Source of the DNA: an uncultured Zoogloea sp.
GTDB lineage: Bacteria; Pseudomonadota; Gammaproteobacteria; Burkholderiales; Rhodocyclaceae
Length of the DNA stretch: 14,046 bases
Assembly (NCBI GenBank): GCA_937967645.1
Contig: CALBTT010000160.1
Location: 1 to 14,046, forward strand
Reading direction: 5' to 3'
The position numbers and the translations under genes are program-made. A model generated the notes under the pieces. It was not told where the DNA came from. It saw only the letters and a program-made list of their open reading frames with translations, and searched no databases. Positions 6,600 through 13,041 of this stretch are shown here, in pieces (positions within the stretch are counted from its first letter, which is position 1; each line of letters starts with the position of its first letter).

Positions 6600-6608
6600 G
6601 GCTACCTG

Positions 6609-6633
6609 CCCCGGCCCGCGTCAGCGGGCGGGG
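6609..6633 (+). repeat. GC-rich stem-loop just after phasin
   Basis: Ten bases after the phasin stop, GCCCGC-GTCA-GCGGGC forms a perfect 6-base stem (6614-6629), extended by CCCC/GGGG across a one-base bulge. No T-run follows, so it is not a classical terminator. It may protect the 3' end of the phasin message upstream of the true terminator. Confidence 0.45.
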
Positions 6634-6666
6634 GTCTCCATGTCCGCCCTTGGGCTGTGGCATGAT

Positions 6667-6699
6667 CCAAAAAGGCCCTTCGGGGCCTTTTTGGTTTTT
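6667..6699 (+). terminator. Strong intrinsic terminator of the phasin gene
   Basis: CCAAAAAGGCCC-TTCG-GGGCCTTTTTGG is a perfect 12-base stem closed by a stable TTCG tetraloop, followed by five T (6695-6699). This is a textbook rho-independent terminator. The next gene starts 12 bases after the T-run, so the terminator also acts as a gate in front of the esterase. Confidence 0.92.
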
Positions 6700-6711
6700 G
6701 TGGAGACGCAC

Positions 6712-7788
6712 ATGGCCCGCCGCATATCGCCTTTATTGACCGCCCTGGCGCGGCTCACCCGCAGCAGCCTGAGGCAGGGGGCCCGGATCAGCCGGGCTGC
6801 CGGTCGGCAGGGGCTGGCCGCCGGGGAGAAGCTCTCCGATACGGCGCGCCACGCCCTGTCCGGCGTGATGACGCCGGCAGAGGCGCCCGGGCCGGTCCGC
6901 GGCGGCCGCTGGAGCGAGGGGCACTGGGGGCTCGGCCCCCTGGCGATGCGCCGCTACCGGCTGTTCATCCCGGCCGGGGCCACCGCCCGCAAGCCCCTTC
7001 CCGTGCTCCTGCTGCTCCATGGCTGCGCCCAGGACAGTGCCGCGTTTGCGGCCTCCACCCGCTGCGCCGTGCTGGCGCGGGACAAGGGGTTTGCCGTGCT
7101 GATGCCCGAACAGGCCCGCGAGGCCAATCCCCAGCGTTGCTGGAACTGGTTCGGCAACCCCCTGCAGATCGGGCTGGAGGCCAGGATCCTGATGGCCATC
7201 GTGGACCACGTCCAGGCGGGCCACCCGCGCCTGAGGGGGCCGTTGTTCGCCCTTGGCCTGTCGGCCGGCGGCGCCATGGCCCTGACCCTGGGTCTGCAGT
7301 TTCCAGGCCGTTTTGCCGCCGTGGGCAGCCATTCCGGCGCCGCCCCCTTCAGCGCGGCGAGTGCCTTGCAGGCCGGCCAGAGCATGCGCGGCCGGCGTTC
7401 GCCGGACGCCGAGGCGATCGCTCGCCACCTGGAGGGCCGGTCTCCTCCACCGGCGCTGCTGATCCATGGCGACGCCGACCGGGTTGTGGATGCCGGCAAC
7501 GCCCGCGCCGCGGCGGCGCTGTGGCTCGAACTGCAGCCCGAGGGCCAGGTCATCACGGAGCGGTCGTCCAGCGCGCAGCGGGGTGGCCGGCATGCCGTGA
7601 GGCGCACCGACTGGTTGGCCGGAGGGCAGCCCTGCGTGCGTCTGCTGGAGGTCGCCGGCCTGGGGCACGCCTGGAGTGGCGGGGCGGCAGGTCAGGCCTT
7701 CTCCGACCCGGCGGGGCCGGATGCCCTGCGGCTCGCCTGGCAGTTCTTCAGCCCGTCAAGGGAACGGGCCGCTGTCGGCCGCGTCTGA
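6712..7788 (+). CDS. PHB depolymerase-family esterase (alpha/beta hydrolase)
   Basis: The product (358 aa) belongs to the esterase PHB depolymerase/LpqC-like alpha/beta hydrolases, which cut ester bonds in poly(3-hydroxybutyrate), its oligomers or related esters. It carries the oxyanion-region LLLLHGCAQD, the nucleophile box GLSAG with Ser184, an acidic candidate at Asp254 or Asp256 in HGDADRVV, and the catalytic His319 in GLGHAWSGG. An NWF segment in QRCWNWF is also typical. The N-terminal ~50 residues are very basic and helical without a signal peptide, so the protein is probably intracellular. The ATG at 6712 has GGAGA (6702-6706); an extension to 6640 would read through the phasin terminator and is rejected. 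Following a phasin, a granule-related role is plausible, but acetylxylan or feruloyl esterases share this fold, so the substrate is not proven. Confidence 0.85.
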   Translation: MARRISPLLTALARLTRSSLRQGARISRAAGRQGLAAGEKLSDTARHALSGVMTPAEAPGPVRGGRWSEGHWGLGPLAMRRYRLFIPAGATARKPLPVLLLLHGCAQDSAAFAASTRCAVLARDKGFAVLMPEQAREANPQRCWNWFGNPLQIGLEARILMAIVDHVQAGHPRLRGPLFALGLSAGGAMALTLGLQFPGRFAAVGSHSGAAPFSAASALQAGQSMRGRRSPDAEAIARHLEGRSPPPALLIHGDADRVVDAGNARAAAALWLELQPEGQVITERSSSAQRGGRHAVRRTDWLAGGQPCVRLLEVAGLGHAWSGGAAGQAFSDPAGPDALRLAWQFFSPSRERAAVGRV

Positions 7789-7814
7789 TGGGTTTCACAC
7801 CTCCGGAGTTCGCC

Positions 7815-8900
7815 ATGCCCAAGCTTGATCTGCAGGACCGTGCCGCCGGCGCCTTGATGGGCGCCTTCATCGGCGACGCCCTGGCCCTCGGCCCCCACTG
7901 GTATTACGACCTGGCCGCCCTGCGCGCCGATTACGGGGACTGGATCAGCGGCTACACCGATCCGCGCCCCGGCCGCTACCACGCGGGCATGAAGGCCGGC
8001 CAGTCCTCCCAGGCCGGCATCCTGCTGGCCCTGACCCTGGATTCGCTGGTGTCGCGCGGGGGTTACGACGAGGCTGATTTCTGCCGCCGGCTGGATGAAG
8101 ACTTCTTTCCGCAGCTCGACGGCACACCGATGGCCGGCCCGGGCGGCTACACCAGCCAGTCGATCCGCGAGGCGTGGCGGCGGCGGGTGCTGGACGGGCA
8201 GCCCTGGGGGCGTTGCGGCGGCAATGCGGACACCACCGAGGCGGCCGAGCGCATCATCGCCATTGCGGTACGCCATGCCCTGCATCCGGAGCGCCTGGCC
8301 GACGCGGTGACGCGCAACACCCTGCTGACCCAGACCGATGGCACGGTGGTGGCGATGACCGGCGCCTTTGCCGCGGTGCTGGGCCTGCTGGTGGAGGGGC
8401 ATCCGATGGACGGCAAGGTGTCCGGCCTGCTCATGACGCGGGTCAGAAACGGCCTGCTGCCCTTCCATACGGTGACCAGCGGGAACCTCCAGGCACCGCT
8501 CGCCGGGGAGGCAGAGACACCCGTGGCAGGACGCTTCCCGTCACCCGACGCGCTGCTGGGGCCGTCCTCCATGGCACTGGCGGCCGTCGATCCGGGCATC
8601 CGCATCGAGCCGGCCTGGAAGGTGTCCACCGTGTATGGGATGCCCTGTGCCGTGTATCACCAGTTTCCGGCGGCCTACTACCTGGCGGCACGCTTTCCGG
8701 ACGATTTCGAGTCGGCGGTGCTGCATGCGGTGAACGGGGGCGGCCAGAACCTGGCCAGGGCCATGCTGACCGGCGCGCTGGCGGGTGCCCAGACCGGCCT
8801 GTCCGGTATTCCACAGCGCTTCATCGACGGGCTTGAAAACGCCGCGGGCCTGCTTGAGCAGGCCCGGCAGTTGGCGGCTCAGATGGCCGCAGAGGTGTGA
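7815..8900 (+). CDS. ADP-ribosylglycohydrolase-family protein, J1-crystallin-like
   Basis: The product (361 aa) has the all-helical ADP-ribosylglycohydrolase (DraG/ARH) fold, recognised from GALMGAFIGDALALGPHWYYD at the N-terminus and from AVNGGGQNLARAMLTGALAG near the C-terminus. Active family members bind two Mg ions through a T/DDT motif after the first helix and a GGDTDT motif near the end. Here the corresponding stretches read GQSSQ (residues 62-66) and GGGQN (308-312), lacking the acidic residues. The HWYYD segment resembles J1 crystallin-type relatives. Removal of ADP-ribose from proteins is therefore doubtful, and a different ligand or reaction is likely. The ATG at 7815 has GGAG (7805-7808) in front; longer in-frame extensions overlap the esterase and are rejected. 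It follows the esterase by 26 bases and may be co-transcribed. Confidence 0.83.
   Translation: MPKLDLQDRAAGALMGAFIGDALALGPHWYYDLAALRADYGDWISGYTDPRPGRYHAGMKAGQSSQAGILLALTLDSLVSRGGYDEADFCRRLDEDFFPQLDGTPMAGPGGYTSQSIREAWRRRVLDGQPWGRCGGNADTTEAAERIIAIAVRHALHPERLADAVTRNTLLTQTDGTVVAMTGAFAAVLGLLVEGHPMDGKVSGLLMTRVRNGLLPFHTVTSGNLQAPLAGEAETPVAGRFPSPDALLGPSSMALAAVDPGIRIEPAWKVSTVYGMPCAVYHQFPAAYYLAARFPDDFESAVLHAVNGGGQNLARAMLTGALAGAQTGLSGIPQRFIDGLENAAGLLEQARQLAAQMAAEV
8845..8866 (-). terminator. Hairpin between convergent genes, possible minus-strand terminator
   Basis: CGGGCCTGC-TTGA-GCAGGCCCG is a perfect 9-base stem. It lies inside the last codons of the ADP-ribosylglycohydrolase-like gene and about 40 bases beyond the stop of the minus-strand DUF2502 gene. 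Read on the minus strand, a TTTT run follows a few bases after the stem, so it may end the DUF2502 transcript. The spacing to the T-run is imperfect. Confidence 0.4.
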
Positions 8901-8904
8901 GCGA

Positions 8905-9249
8905 CTAGCACAAACCCTTCTTGGCCTGGCCCGGCGGGCAGTGCTGGTGGCCGGGAGGCGGGCCCCGGTGTTCGTCATGGTGTTCGCGGTATTCCCGGCG
9001 ATCACGGCGGTCCGGCCCGCAGTGGCCGCGGAAGTCGCGACGGTCGCGGTAGCGGTGGCAGTTCTCGTTCCACCAGCGCTCGTCGCGCCAGCGGCCGCCG
9101 TCCCAGTAGCGGCCGTTGGGGTCCCGATCGCCGATGTAGAGCTGGATGCCGGGCGCGCGGATGCTCAGGTCCACATCGACCGCATGGGCGGCGGGGATGC
9201 CCTGGAGCAGGGCGGCCAGGCTCAGGCCGAGCATGAGTGGGATGCGCAT
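8905..9249 (-). CDS. Small secreted DUF2502 (YpeC-like) protein
   Basis: The product (114 aa) starts with a clear Sec signal peptide, MRIPLMLGLSLAALLQ...AAHA, predicted to be cut near residue 23. The mature part opens with a beta-like GIQLYIGDRDPNGRYWDGG segment that matches the DUF2502 family, including E. coli YpeC. The rest is very rich in Arg, Asp, His and Trp, then Pro/His/Cys, ending KKGLC. Function is unknown; the His- and charge-rich tail could bind metal or anionic polymers, which is speculation. The ATG at 9249 has a good AAGGAA Shine-Dalgarno upstream. The stop is only 4 bases from the stop of the convergent gene. It is transcribed divergently from the polyferredoxin gene. Confidence 0.8.
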   Translation of the reverse strand: MRIPLMLGLSLAALLQGIPAAHAVDVDLSIRAPGIQLYIGDRDPNGRYWDGGRWRDERWWNENCHRYRDRRDFRGHCGPDRRDRREYREHHDEHRGPPPGHQHCPPGQAKKGLC

Positions 9250-9371
9250 TCGAATTCCTTGTGCTGAGGGCGAGCCCCGATTTTGCGCGCTTTCCGGCGG
9301 CTTGTCGCACGCCGGACGGGCCGCAGCGTGGCGGATTGCCCACTGCTGCGGGGCTGGATTGTCGCGGATCA

Positions 9372-10448
9372 ATGTCGGCCGCGGGCCTGGCCGCTAGCCT
9401 CGGTGAGGTGAATACCGACCCTGATCCGTCCTGCTCCGTGCCTTCCCCGTCCCTGCGCCGGGTGATTCCCATTGCCCCGGTCCGGGCGTTGCCGGACCAG
9501 GGCCGGCAACGCCTGCGCATGCTGGCGCAGGCCGCCTTCTTCGTGCTGTTCGTGCTGGCGCCGGTGTTCAATCTGCTGCGCTATGACCTGGTGGCGGGCC
9601 ACGCCTGGCTGCTGGGTTTCGAGTGGCGGGCCGGTCTGGATGATTTCAGCAGCGGCCGGATCGACGCCCTGGGGGCGCTCGGCCGCATCCTCGGCCGGGT
9701 GTTGCTGCCCATCCTGGCAGCCGGCGCGGTGCTGATCGGGGTGGCCTGGCGCTGGGGGCGGCTGTATTGCGGCTGGCTGTGCCCCCATTTCTCGGTGGTG
9801 GAGACCCTCAACGGCTTGATGCGACGGGCCAGCGGCAAGCCCAGCGTCTGGGAGCCGCGCAGCCTGCCGCCCCGCGAGCCGGATGGCCGTCCGGTGCGCC
9901 AGGACGCCCGCTGGTGGCTGGTCACGGTGCCGCTGGCGGTGGGCTTCGCCTTCGTCTGGGCGGTGGTGCTGCTTACCTATCTGCTGCCGCCCTTCCAGGT
10001 CTACAGCCATCTGCTGGCCCTGGCGCCGACCCGCAACGAGGCGATCTTCATCACCGCCGGCACCGTGCTGCTGTCCCTCGAGTTCCTCTTCGCGCGTCAC
10101 CTGTTCTGCCGGTACGCCTGTGCGGTGGGGCTGTTCCAGAGCCTGGCCTGGATGGGCAACCGGGAGGCGATGGTGGTGGGCTTCGAGCGGGAGCGGGCGG
10201 CGGATTGTGCGGATTGCTACAGTGCCTGCGACCATGTGTGTCCGATGCGTCTGAAACCGCGCAACATCAAGCGGGCGATGTTTACCTGCACCCAGTGCGC
10301 GCGCTGCGTCAGCGCCTGCGAAACGACCCAGCAGGACAATCCGGCAGGACCCTTGCTTCAGTGGGTGGCCGGCGCCGCCGCATGCCGTAACGAGGCCGCT
10401 TTCGCGCCGCCCCGGACACCGTCTAAACAGGAGAGGACGCTTCCATGA
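9372..10448 (+). CDS. Membrane polyferredoxin, NapH/CcoG-like 4Fe-4S protein
   Basis: The product (358 aa) has several transmembrane helices and ferredoxin-type clusters, like NapH, CcoG and the C-terminal part of NosR, which move electrons at the inner membrane or help mature metalloproteins. Two membrane-edge CX3C pairs are seen: C133GWLC137P and C246RYAC250. Two 4Fe-4S sets follow: C279-x2-C282-x3-C286-x3-C290-P, with one extra residue compared with the canonical CX2CX2CX3CP, and the canonical C306-x2-C309-x2-C312-x3-C316. The C-terminus lacks the Ig-like domain of true CcoG. I used the ATG at 9372; a GTG at 9408, preceded by GGTGAG, is an equally possible start and would remove 12 residues. 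Its stop overlaps the next ATG by 4 bases, so the two products probably work together. The substrate is unknown. Confidence 0.82.
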   Translation: MSAAGLAASLGEVNTDPDPSCSVPSPSLRRVIPIAPVRALPDQGRQRLRMLAQAAFFVLFVLAPVFNLLRYDLVAGHAWLLGFEWRAGLDDFSSGRIDALGALGRILGRVLLPILAAGAVLIGVAWRWGRLYCGWLCPHFSVVETLNGLMRRASGKPSVWEPRSLPPREPDGRPVRQDARWWLVTVPLAVGFAFVWAVVLLTYLLPPFQVYSHLLALAPTRNEAIFITAGTVLLSLEFLFARHLFCRYACAVGLFQSLAWMGNREAMVVGFERERAADCADCYSACDHVCPMRLKPRNIKRAMFTCTQCARCVSACETTQQDNPAGPLLQWVAGAAACRNEAAFAPPRTPSKQERTLP

Positions 10449-10933
10449 GTGGTTTCAATGATTTTGCGATTGCCCGGGCCCTGCATGTCCTGGCGGTGCT
10501 GATCTGGATCGGTGGGGTAGCCTTCGTCACCCTGGTGCTGTTGCCCGCCTGCCGGGCGCTCAGCGAGCCGGCCGGTCAGCTCGAGCTGTTCGAGCGCCTG
10601 GAGCACCGCTTTGCCGCCATCGCCCGGTGGTCGGTGCTGCTCGCCGGGGCCTCGGGCCTGTGGCTGACCTGGCGGCTGGAGGCCTGGAGCCGCTTCGCCG
10701 AGCCGGCCACCTGGTGGTGGATGCACGGCATGGTGATCGTCTGGAGCCTGTTCGCGGTGATGCTCTTCATCCTGGAGCCCTTCGTGCTGCAGCGGCTGTT
10801 CCAGGCCCAGGCCCGGAAGGATCCGCTGGGCACGATGGCGCGCATCCAGCGGGTGCACGTGGTGCTGCTGACGGCCAGCCTGGTGGTGGTGCTCGGTGCG
10901 GTGGCGGGCAGTCACGGAGGCTGGCACTTCTAG
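10445..10933 (+). CDS. CopD-like four-helix membrane protein
   Basis: The product (162 aa) has four predicted transmembrane helices and resembles the CopD/HemJ-type superfamily of small membrane proteins. The first helix, RALHVLAVLIWIGGVAF, carries His14 in the position typical of the family. His94 (WWWMHGM) and His138 (RVHVVLL) also lie in or beside helices and are candidate heme or copper ligands. The ATG overlaps the stop of the polyferredoxin gene and has an AGGAGAGG ribosome binding site (10429-10436), so the pair is translated together. A role in copper or heme handling, or as the quinol- or heme-side partner of the iron-sulfur protein, is inference. It is the last gene of this plus-strand unit. 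Confidence 0.65.
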   Translation: MSGFNDFAIARALHVLAVLIWIGGVAFVTLVLLPACRALSEPAGQLELFERLEHRFAAIARWSVLLAGASGLWLTWRLEAWSRFAEPATWWWMHGMVIVWSLFAVMLFILEPFVLQRLFQAQARKDPLGTMARIQRVHVVLLTASLVVVLGAVAGSHGGWHF

Positions 10934-10971
10934 GCCCGGCGAGGCCGCTGCAGCGCCCCATCCGCTGTGAA

Positions 10972-11044
10972 TTATCCCCGCCGGCCGTGGCCAAGCCTGT
11001 GGACAAGTTGTGGGGGGGATGCCTACATGTTTGATCCACAAACA
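10972..11044. promoter_or_regulatory. Cluster of DnaA-box-like sequences and a palindrome
   Basis: The 167-base gap between two convergent genes holds several near matches to the DnaA box TTATCCACA. They are TTATCCCCG at 10972-10980 (7 of 9, plus strand), TTGTCCACA at 10998-11006 (8 of 9, minus strand) and TGATCCACA at 11032-11040 (8 of 9, plus strand). The last lies in the inverted repeat TGTTTG-ATCCA-CAAACA (11028-11044). DnaA binding is inference. Such near matches occur by chance, but this many in 73 bases between convergent genes is notable. Confidence 0.35.
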
Positions 11045-11050
11045 CTTTTC

Positions 11051-11077
11051 GGGGCTGCCTCAAAAATGGGCAGCCCC
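11051..11077. terminator. Hairpin between convergent transcription units
   Basis: GGGGCTGCC and GGCAGCCCC form a perfect 9-base stem around the loop TCAAAAATG. It lies 24 bases beyond the stop of the minus-strand phosphodiesterase gene and 118 bases beyond the stop of the CopD-like gene. No clear T-run follows on either strand, so it may be a weak bidirectional terminator or an mRNA 3'-end stem. Confidence 0.45.
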
Positions 11078-11100
11078 TCTGCCCGGTGGCGCGGCCGCGC

Positions 11101-12291
11101 TCAGCGGCCCAGTTCCTTCAGATAGGCCTGGCGGGCGGCCACGGCGGTGTCCGAGAAGTCGGAGAACAGCCCGTCCACGCCCAGTCGGAAGAACTGCAGG
11201 TACTCGGCCTTCGGGTCACCCTTGTAGTCGGCGGCGAGGCGTTTGGCTTCGTTGCGGAAGGTCCAGGTGTGCACCATGAGACCGAGCTTGTGGGCATCGG
11301 CGACCAGGCTGGTGGGCGTGGAGGAACTGGCGTCGGCGTAGTTCACCGCGCCATCGCCGTTCACGTCGAGCATCTTGCCATTGGTGTCGAAGCTGCCCTT
11401 CACCGGCACGATGTAGGGCTTCCACGGGCCGACGCCATCGGCGTATTTGGCGATCTCGGCCAGGCCGGCGGGGGTCACCATGGAGCCGAACAGCTCGGTC
11501 CGGCCGGCGCGGGTCCAGTCGTAGGGGCGGTCGAAGGGGGCCGCGAAGGTCACCGCGCCGGTCTTGAAGTCGTAATCGTCGCCGTCCACCAGCTGGATCA
11601 GGCGCAGCTGGGTCTTGGTGCGCAGGTATTTCAGGTTGGCGGTCTCGAAGGACTGCAGGATCACCGGCGAGTCCTTCTTCGTGTAGCCGTACTCGGCGAG
11701 GATGGCGAGCAGGCGGTCTTCCAGCTTGAGGTTGTTGTCCTCGTGGTAGGTGGGGTGCTTGGTCTCCGGGTACACGCCAATGCTGCGGCCGACCTTGGTG
11801 CCCTCTGTTTTGGCCAGATCGAGCACTTCGCGCAGGGTCGGGATCTGGTATTGGCCGTTGAAGGACTGGTCGCGGTCCGACAGGGGCTGGATGGCGCGCA
11901 GGGTCTTGATCTCGGCCAGGGTGAAGTCGGTGGCGAACCAGCCCGTCTCGGCCACGCCGTCCACCATGCGGGTGGTCTTGCGGGCGGCGAACTCGGGCCG
12001 GGTGGACACGTCGGTGGTGGCGGTGATGTTGGGCTCGTGGCGGGCGATCAGTTCGCCGTCCTTGGTGGCGACCAGGTCGGGCTCGATGAAGTCGGCGCCC
12101 ATCGCGATGGCTTTGCGGTAGCCCTCCAGGGTGTGGTCGGGCAGGTAGCCCGCGGCGCCGCGGTGACCGATCACCAGGGGCTGCTTGCCGTCCAGGGTGG
12201 CGAAGGAGCGGTCGTTGTCGCTGCCACCGCAGGCGGTCAGGGCAAGGCTGCCGCACAGGGCGGCGATGAGGGTCGGGCGTGACAGGGACAT
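11101..12291 (-). CDS. glpQ: Glycerophosphodiester phosphodiesterase, lipoprotein
   Basis: The product (396 aa) splits glycerophosphodiesters, the deacylated phospholipids, into sn-glycerol 3-phosphate and an alcohol. It begins with a lipoprotein signal, SLALTAC, with Cys21 as the lipidation site, so it should be anchored in the periplasm. The GDPD TIM-barrel signature is intact: H43-R44-G, then E70-x-D72 for calcium and H85, matching the two catalytic histidines and metal ligands of GlpQ. An inserted loop at residues 309-320, DVNGDGAVNYAD, matches an EF-hand/dockerin calcium loop at positions 1, 3, 5, 6, 8, 9 and 12, which is not part of the E. coli enzyme as far as I recall. The ATG at 12291 starts the signal peptide; longer extensions overlap the oxidoreductase gene and are rejected. 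It is the last gene of the minus-strand set, 86 bases after the oxidoreductase. Confidence 0.9.
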   Translation of the reverse strand: MSLSRPTLIAALCGSLALTACGGSDNDRSFATLDGKQPLVIGHRGAAGYLPDHTLEGYRKAIAMGADFIEPDLVATKDGELIARHEPNITATTDVSTRPEFAARKTTRMVDGVAETGWFATDFTLAEIKTLRAIQPLSDRDQSFNGQYQIPTLREVLDLAKTEGTKVGRSIGVYPETKHPTYHEDNNLKLEDRLLAILAEYGYTKKDSPVILQSFETANLKYLRTKTQLRLIQLVDGDDYDFKTGAVTFAAPFDRPYDWTRAGRTELFGSMVTPAGLAEIAKYADGVGPWKPYIVPVKGSFDTNGKMLDVNGDGAVNYADASSSTPTSLVADAHKLGLMVHTWTFRNEAKRLAADYKGDPKAEYLQFFRLGVDGLFSDFSDTAVAARQAYLKELGR

Positions 12292-12330
12292 GGCGCGATT
12301 CCAATCGGTTGAAAGGCGCCCAGTGTGTGT

Positions 12331-12348
12331 GGAGGCTGTTAAGCCTCC
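12331..12348. repeat. Stem-loop between the oxidoreductase and phosphodiesterase genes
   Basis: GGAGGCT-GTTA-AGCCTCC is a perfect 7-base stem with a 4-base loop. It lies 29 bases after the stop of the DsbA-like gene and 39 bases before the phosphodiesterase ATG on the minus strand. No T-run follows, so it is not a classical terminator. It may separate the expression of the two genes. Confidence 0.45.
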
Positions 12349-12377
12349 GTGAAGGATGGATGAATCCGCCGCGTGGC

Positions 12378-13031
12378 TCAGCCCTGCCGGCTGCGCCAGG
12401 CCCGTCCGAGGGCCTCGGCGAGGGTGGCCGGATCCTCGGCGCCGACCACCGCGAAGCGCTGGTCCACCAGATAGGTGGGCACCGAGCGGATGCCGATGCG
12501 GCGCACCTCGCCCTCGATGGCGCGCACCGTGTCGGCCTCGGCGTCCGAGGCGAGCCAGGCCTCCAGGTCGGGGGCGTCGAGGCCGGCCTCCCGGGCCGCC
12601 TGCAGCAGCACGTTCGGGTCGCCCACGTTGAGGCCTTGCTGGAACTGGGCCACGAACAGCCGCTCCACCAGCGGGGCGGCGTCCAGGCCCTGCTGCTGGG
12701 TGCGGTGGATCAGCCGGTGGGCGTCGAGGGTGTTGGCGCGCAGCTGGATCTTCTCGAAATGAAAGTCCGCCCCGTGGACGGCCCCGGCCGCACGGATCTG
12801 TGCGAACAGGGCGTCCACCCGTTCCCGGCTGCCGAACTTGGCGATCAGGAAGGGCAGGTAGGGCTCGCCCGCGGCGGGCGTATCCGGGTTCAGGAAGAAG
12901 GGCAGCCAGCGCTTGCGCAGGGCGAAGTCGGGAATCTCCTGGCGCACCCGTGCCTCGGCCTCGGCGAAGCGGCGCAGGCCGATGAAGCACCAGGGGCAGA
13001 CGATGTCGGAGGCGATGTCGATGTGGAGCAT
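12378..13031 (-). CDS. DsbA-family (FrnE-like) thiol oxidoreductase, cytosolic
   Basis: The product (217 aa) is a thioredoxin-fold protein with the inserted helical domain of DsbA. The active-site CPWC (Cys12 and Cys15) follows the first strand in IASDIVCPWCFIGLRR, and the cis-proline loop appears as GIRSVPTYLVDQRFAVVGA near the C-terminus. These are the marks of the FrnE/2-hydroxychromene-isomerase-like DsbA branch. There is no signal peptide, so it acts in the cytosol rather than as a periplasmic disulfide maker. The ATG at 13031 is supported by a GAGGTG Shine-Dalgarno 6 bases upstream; a GTG at 13040 is less likely. The stop of the SelO gene lies inside that ribosome binding site, so the two are translationally coupled and may share a redox role. 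Its substrate is unknown. Confidence 0.88.
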   Translation of the reverse strand: MLHIDIASDIVCPWCFIGLRRFAEAEARVRQEIPDFALRKRWLPFFLNPDTPAAGEPYLPFLIAKFGSRERVDALFAQIRAAGAVHGADFHFEKIQLRANTLDAHRLIHRTQQQGLDAAPLVERLFVAQFQQGLNVGDPNVLLQAAREAGLDAPDLEAWLASDAEADTVRAIEGEVRRIGIRSVPTYLVDQRFAVVGAEDPATLAEALGRAWRSRQG

Positions 13032-13041
13032 GGCCGGCACC

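Noticed and set aside
7137..7814. In-frame upstream extension of the ADP-ribosylglycohydrolase-like gene
   Set aside because: It overlaps the esterase in another frame, and the ATG at 7815 has a good ribosome binding site and begins the conserved domain.
10934..11100. Replication origin
   Set aside because: DnaA-box-like sequences exist, but no AT-rich unwinding region and no dnaA, dnaN, rpmH or rep gene is nearby.
11086..12282. Plus-strand 398-residue open frame opposite the phosphodiesterase
   Set aside because: The minus strand holds a complete GlpQ with signal peptide and catalytic residues; the plus frame is its shadow.
12292..12990. In-frame upstream extension of the phosphodiesterase
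   Set aside because: It would run through the oxidoreductase gene and place the lipoprotein signal peptide in the middle of the protein.
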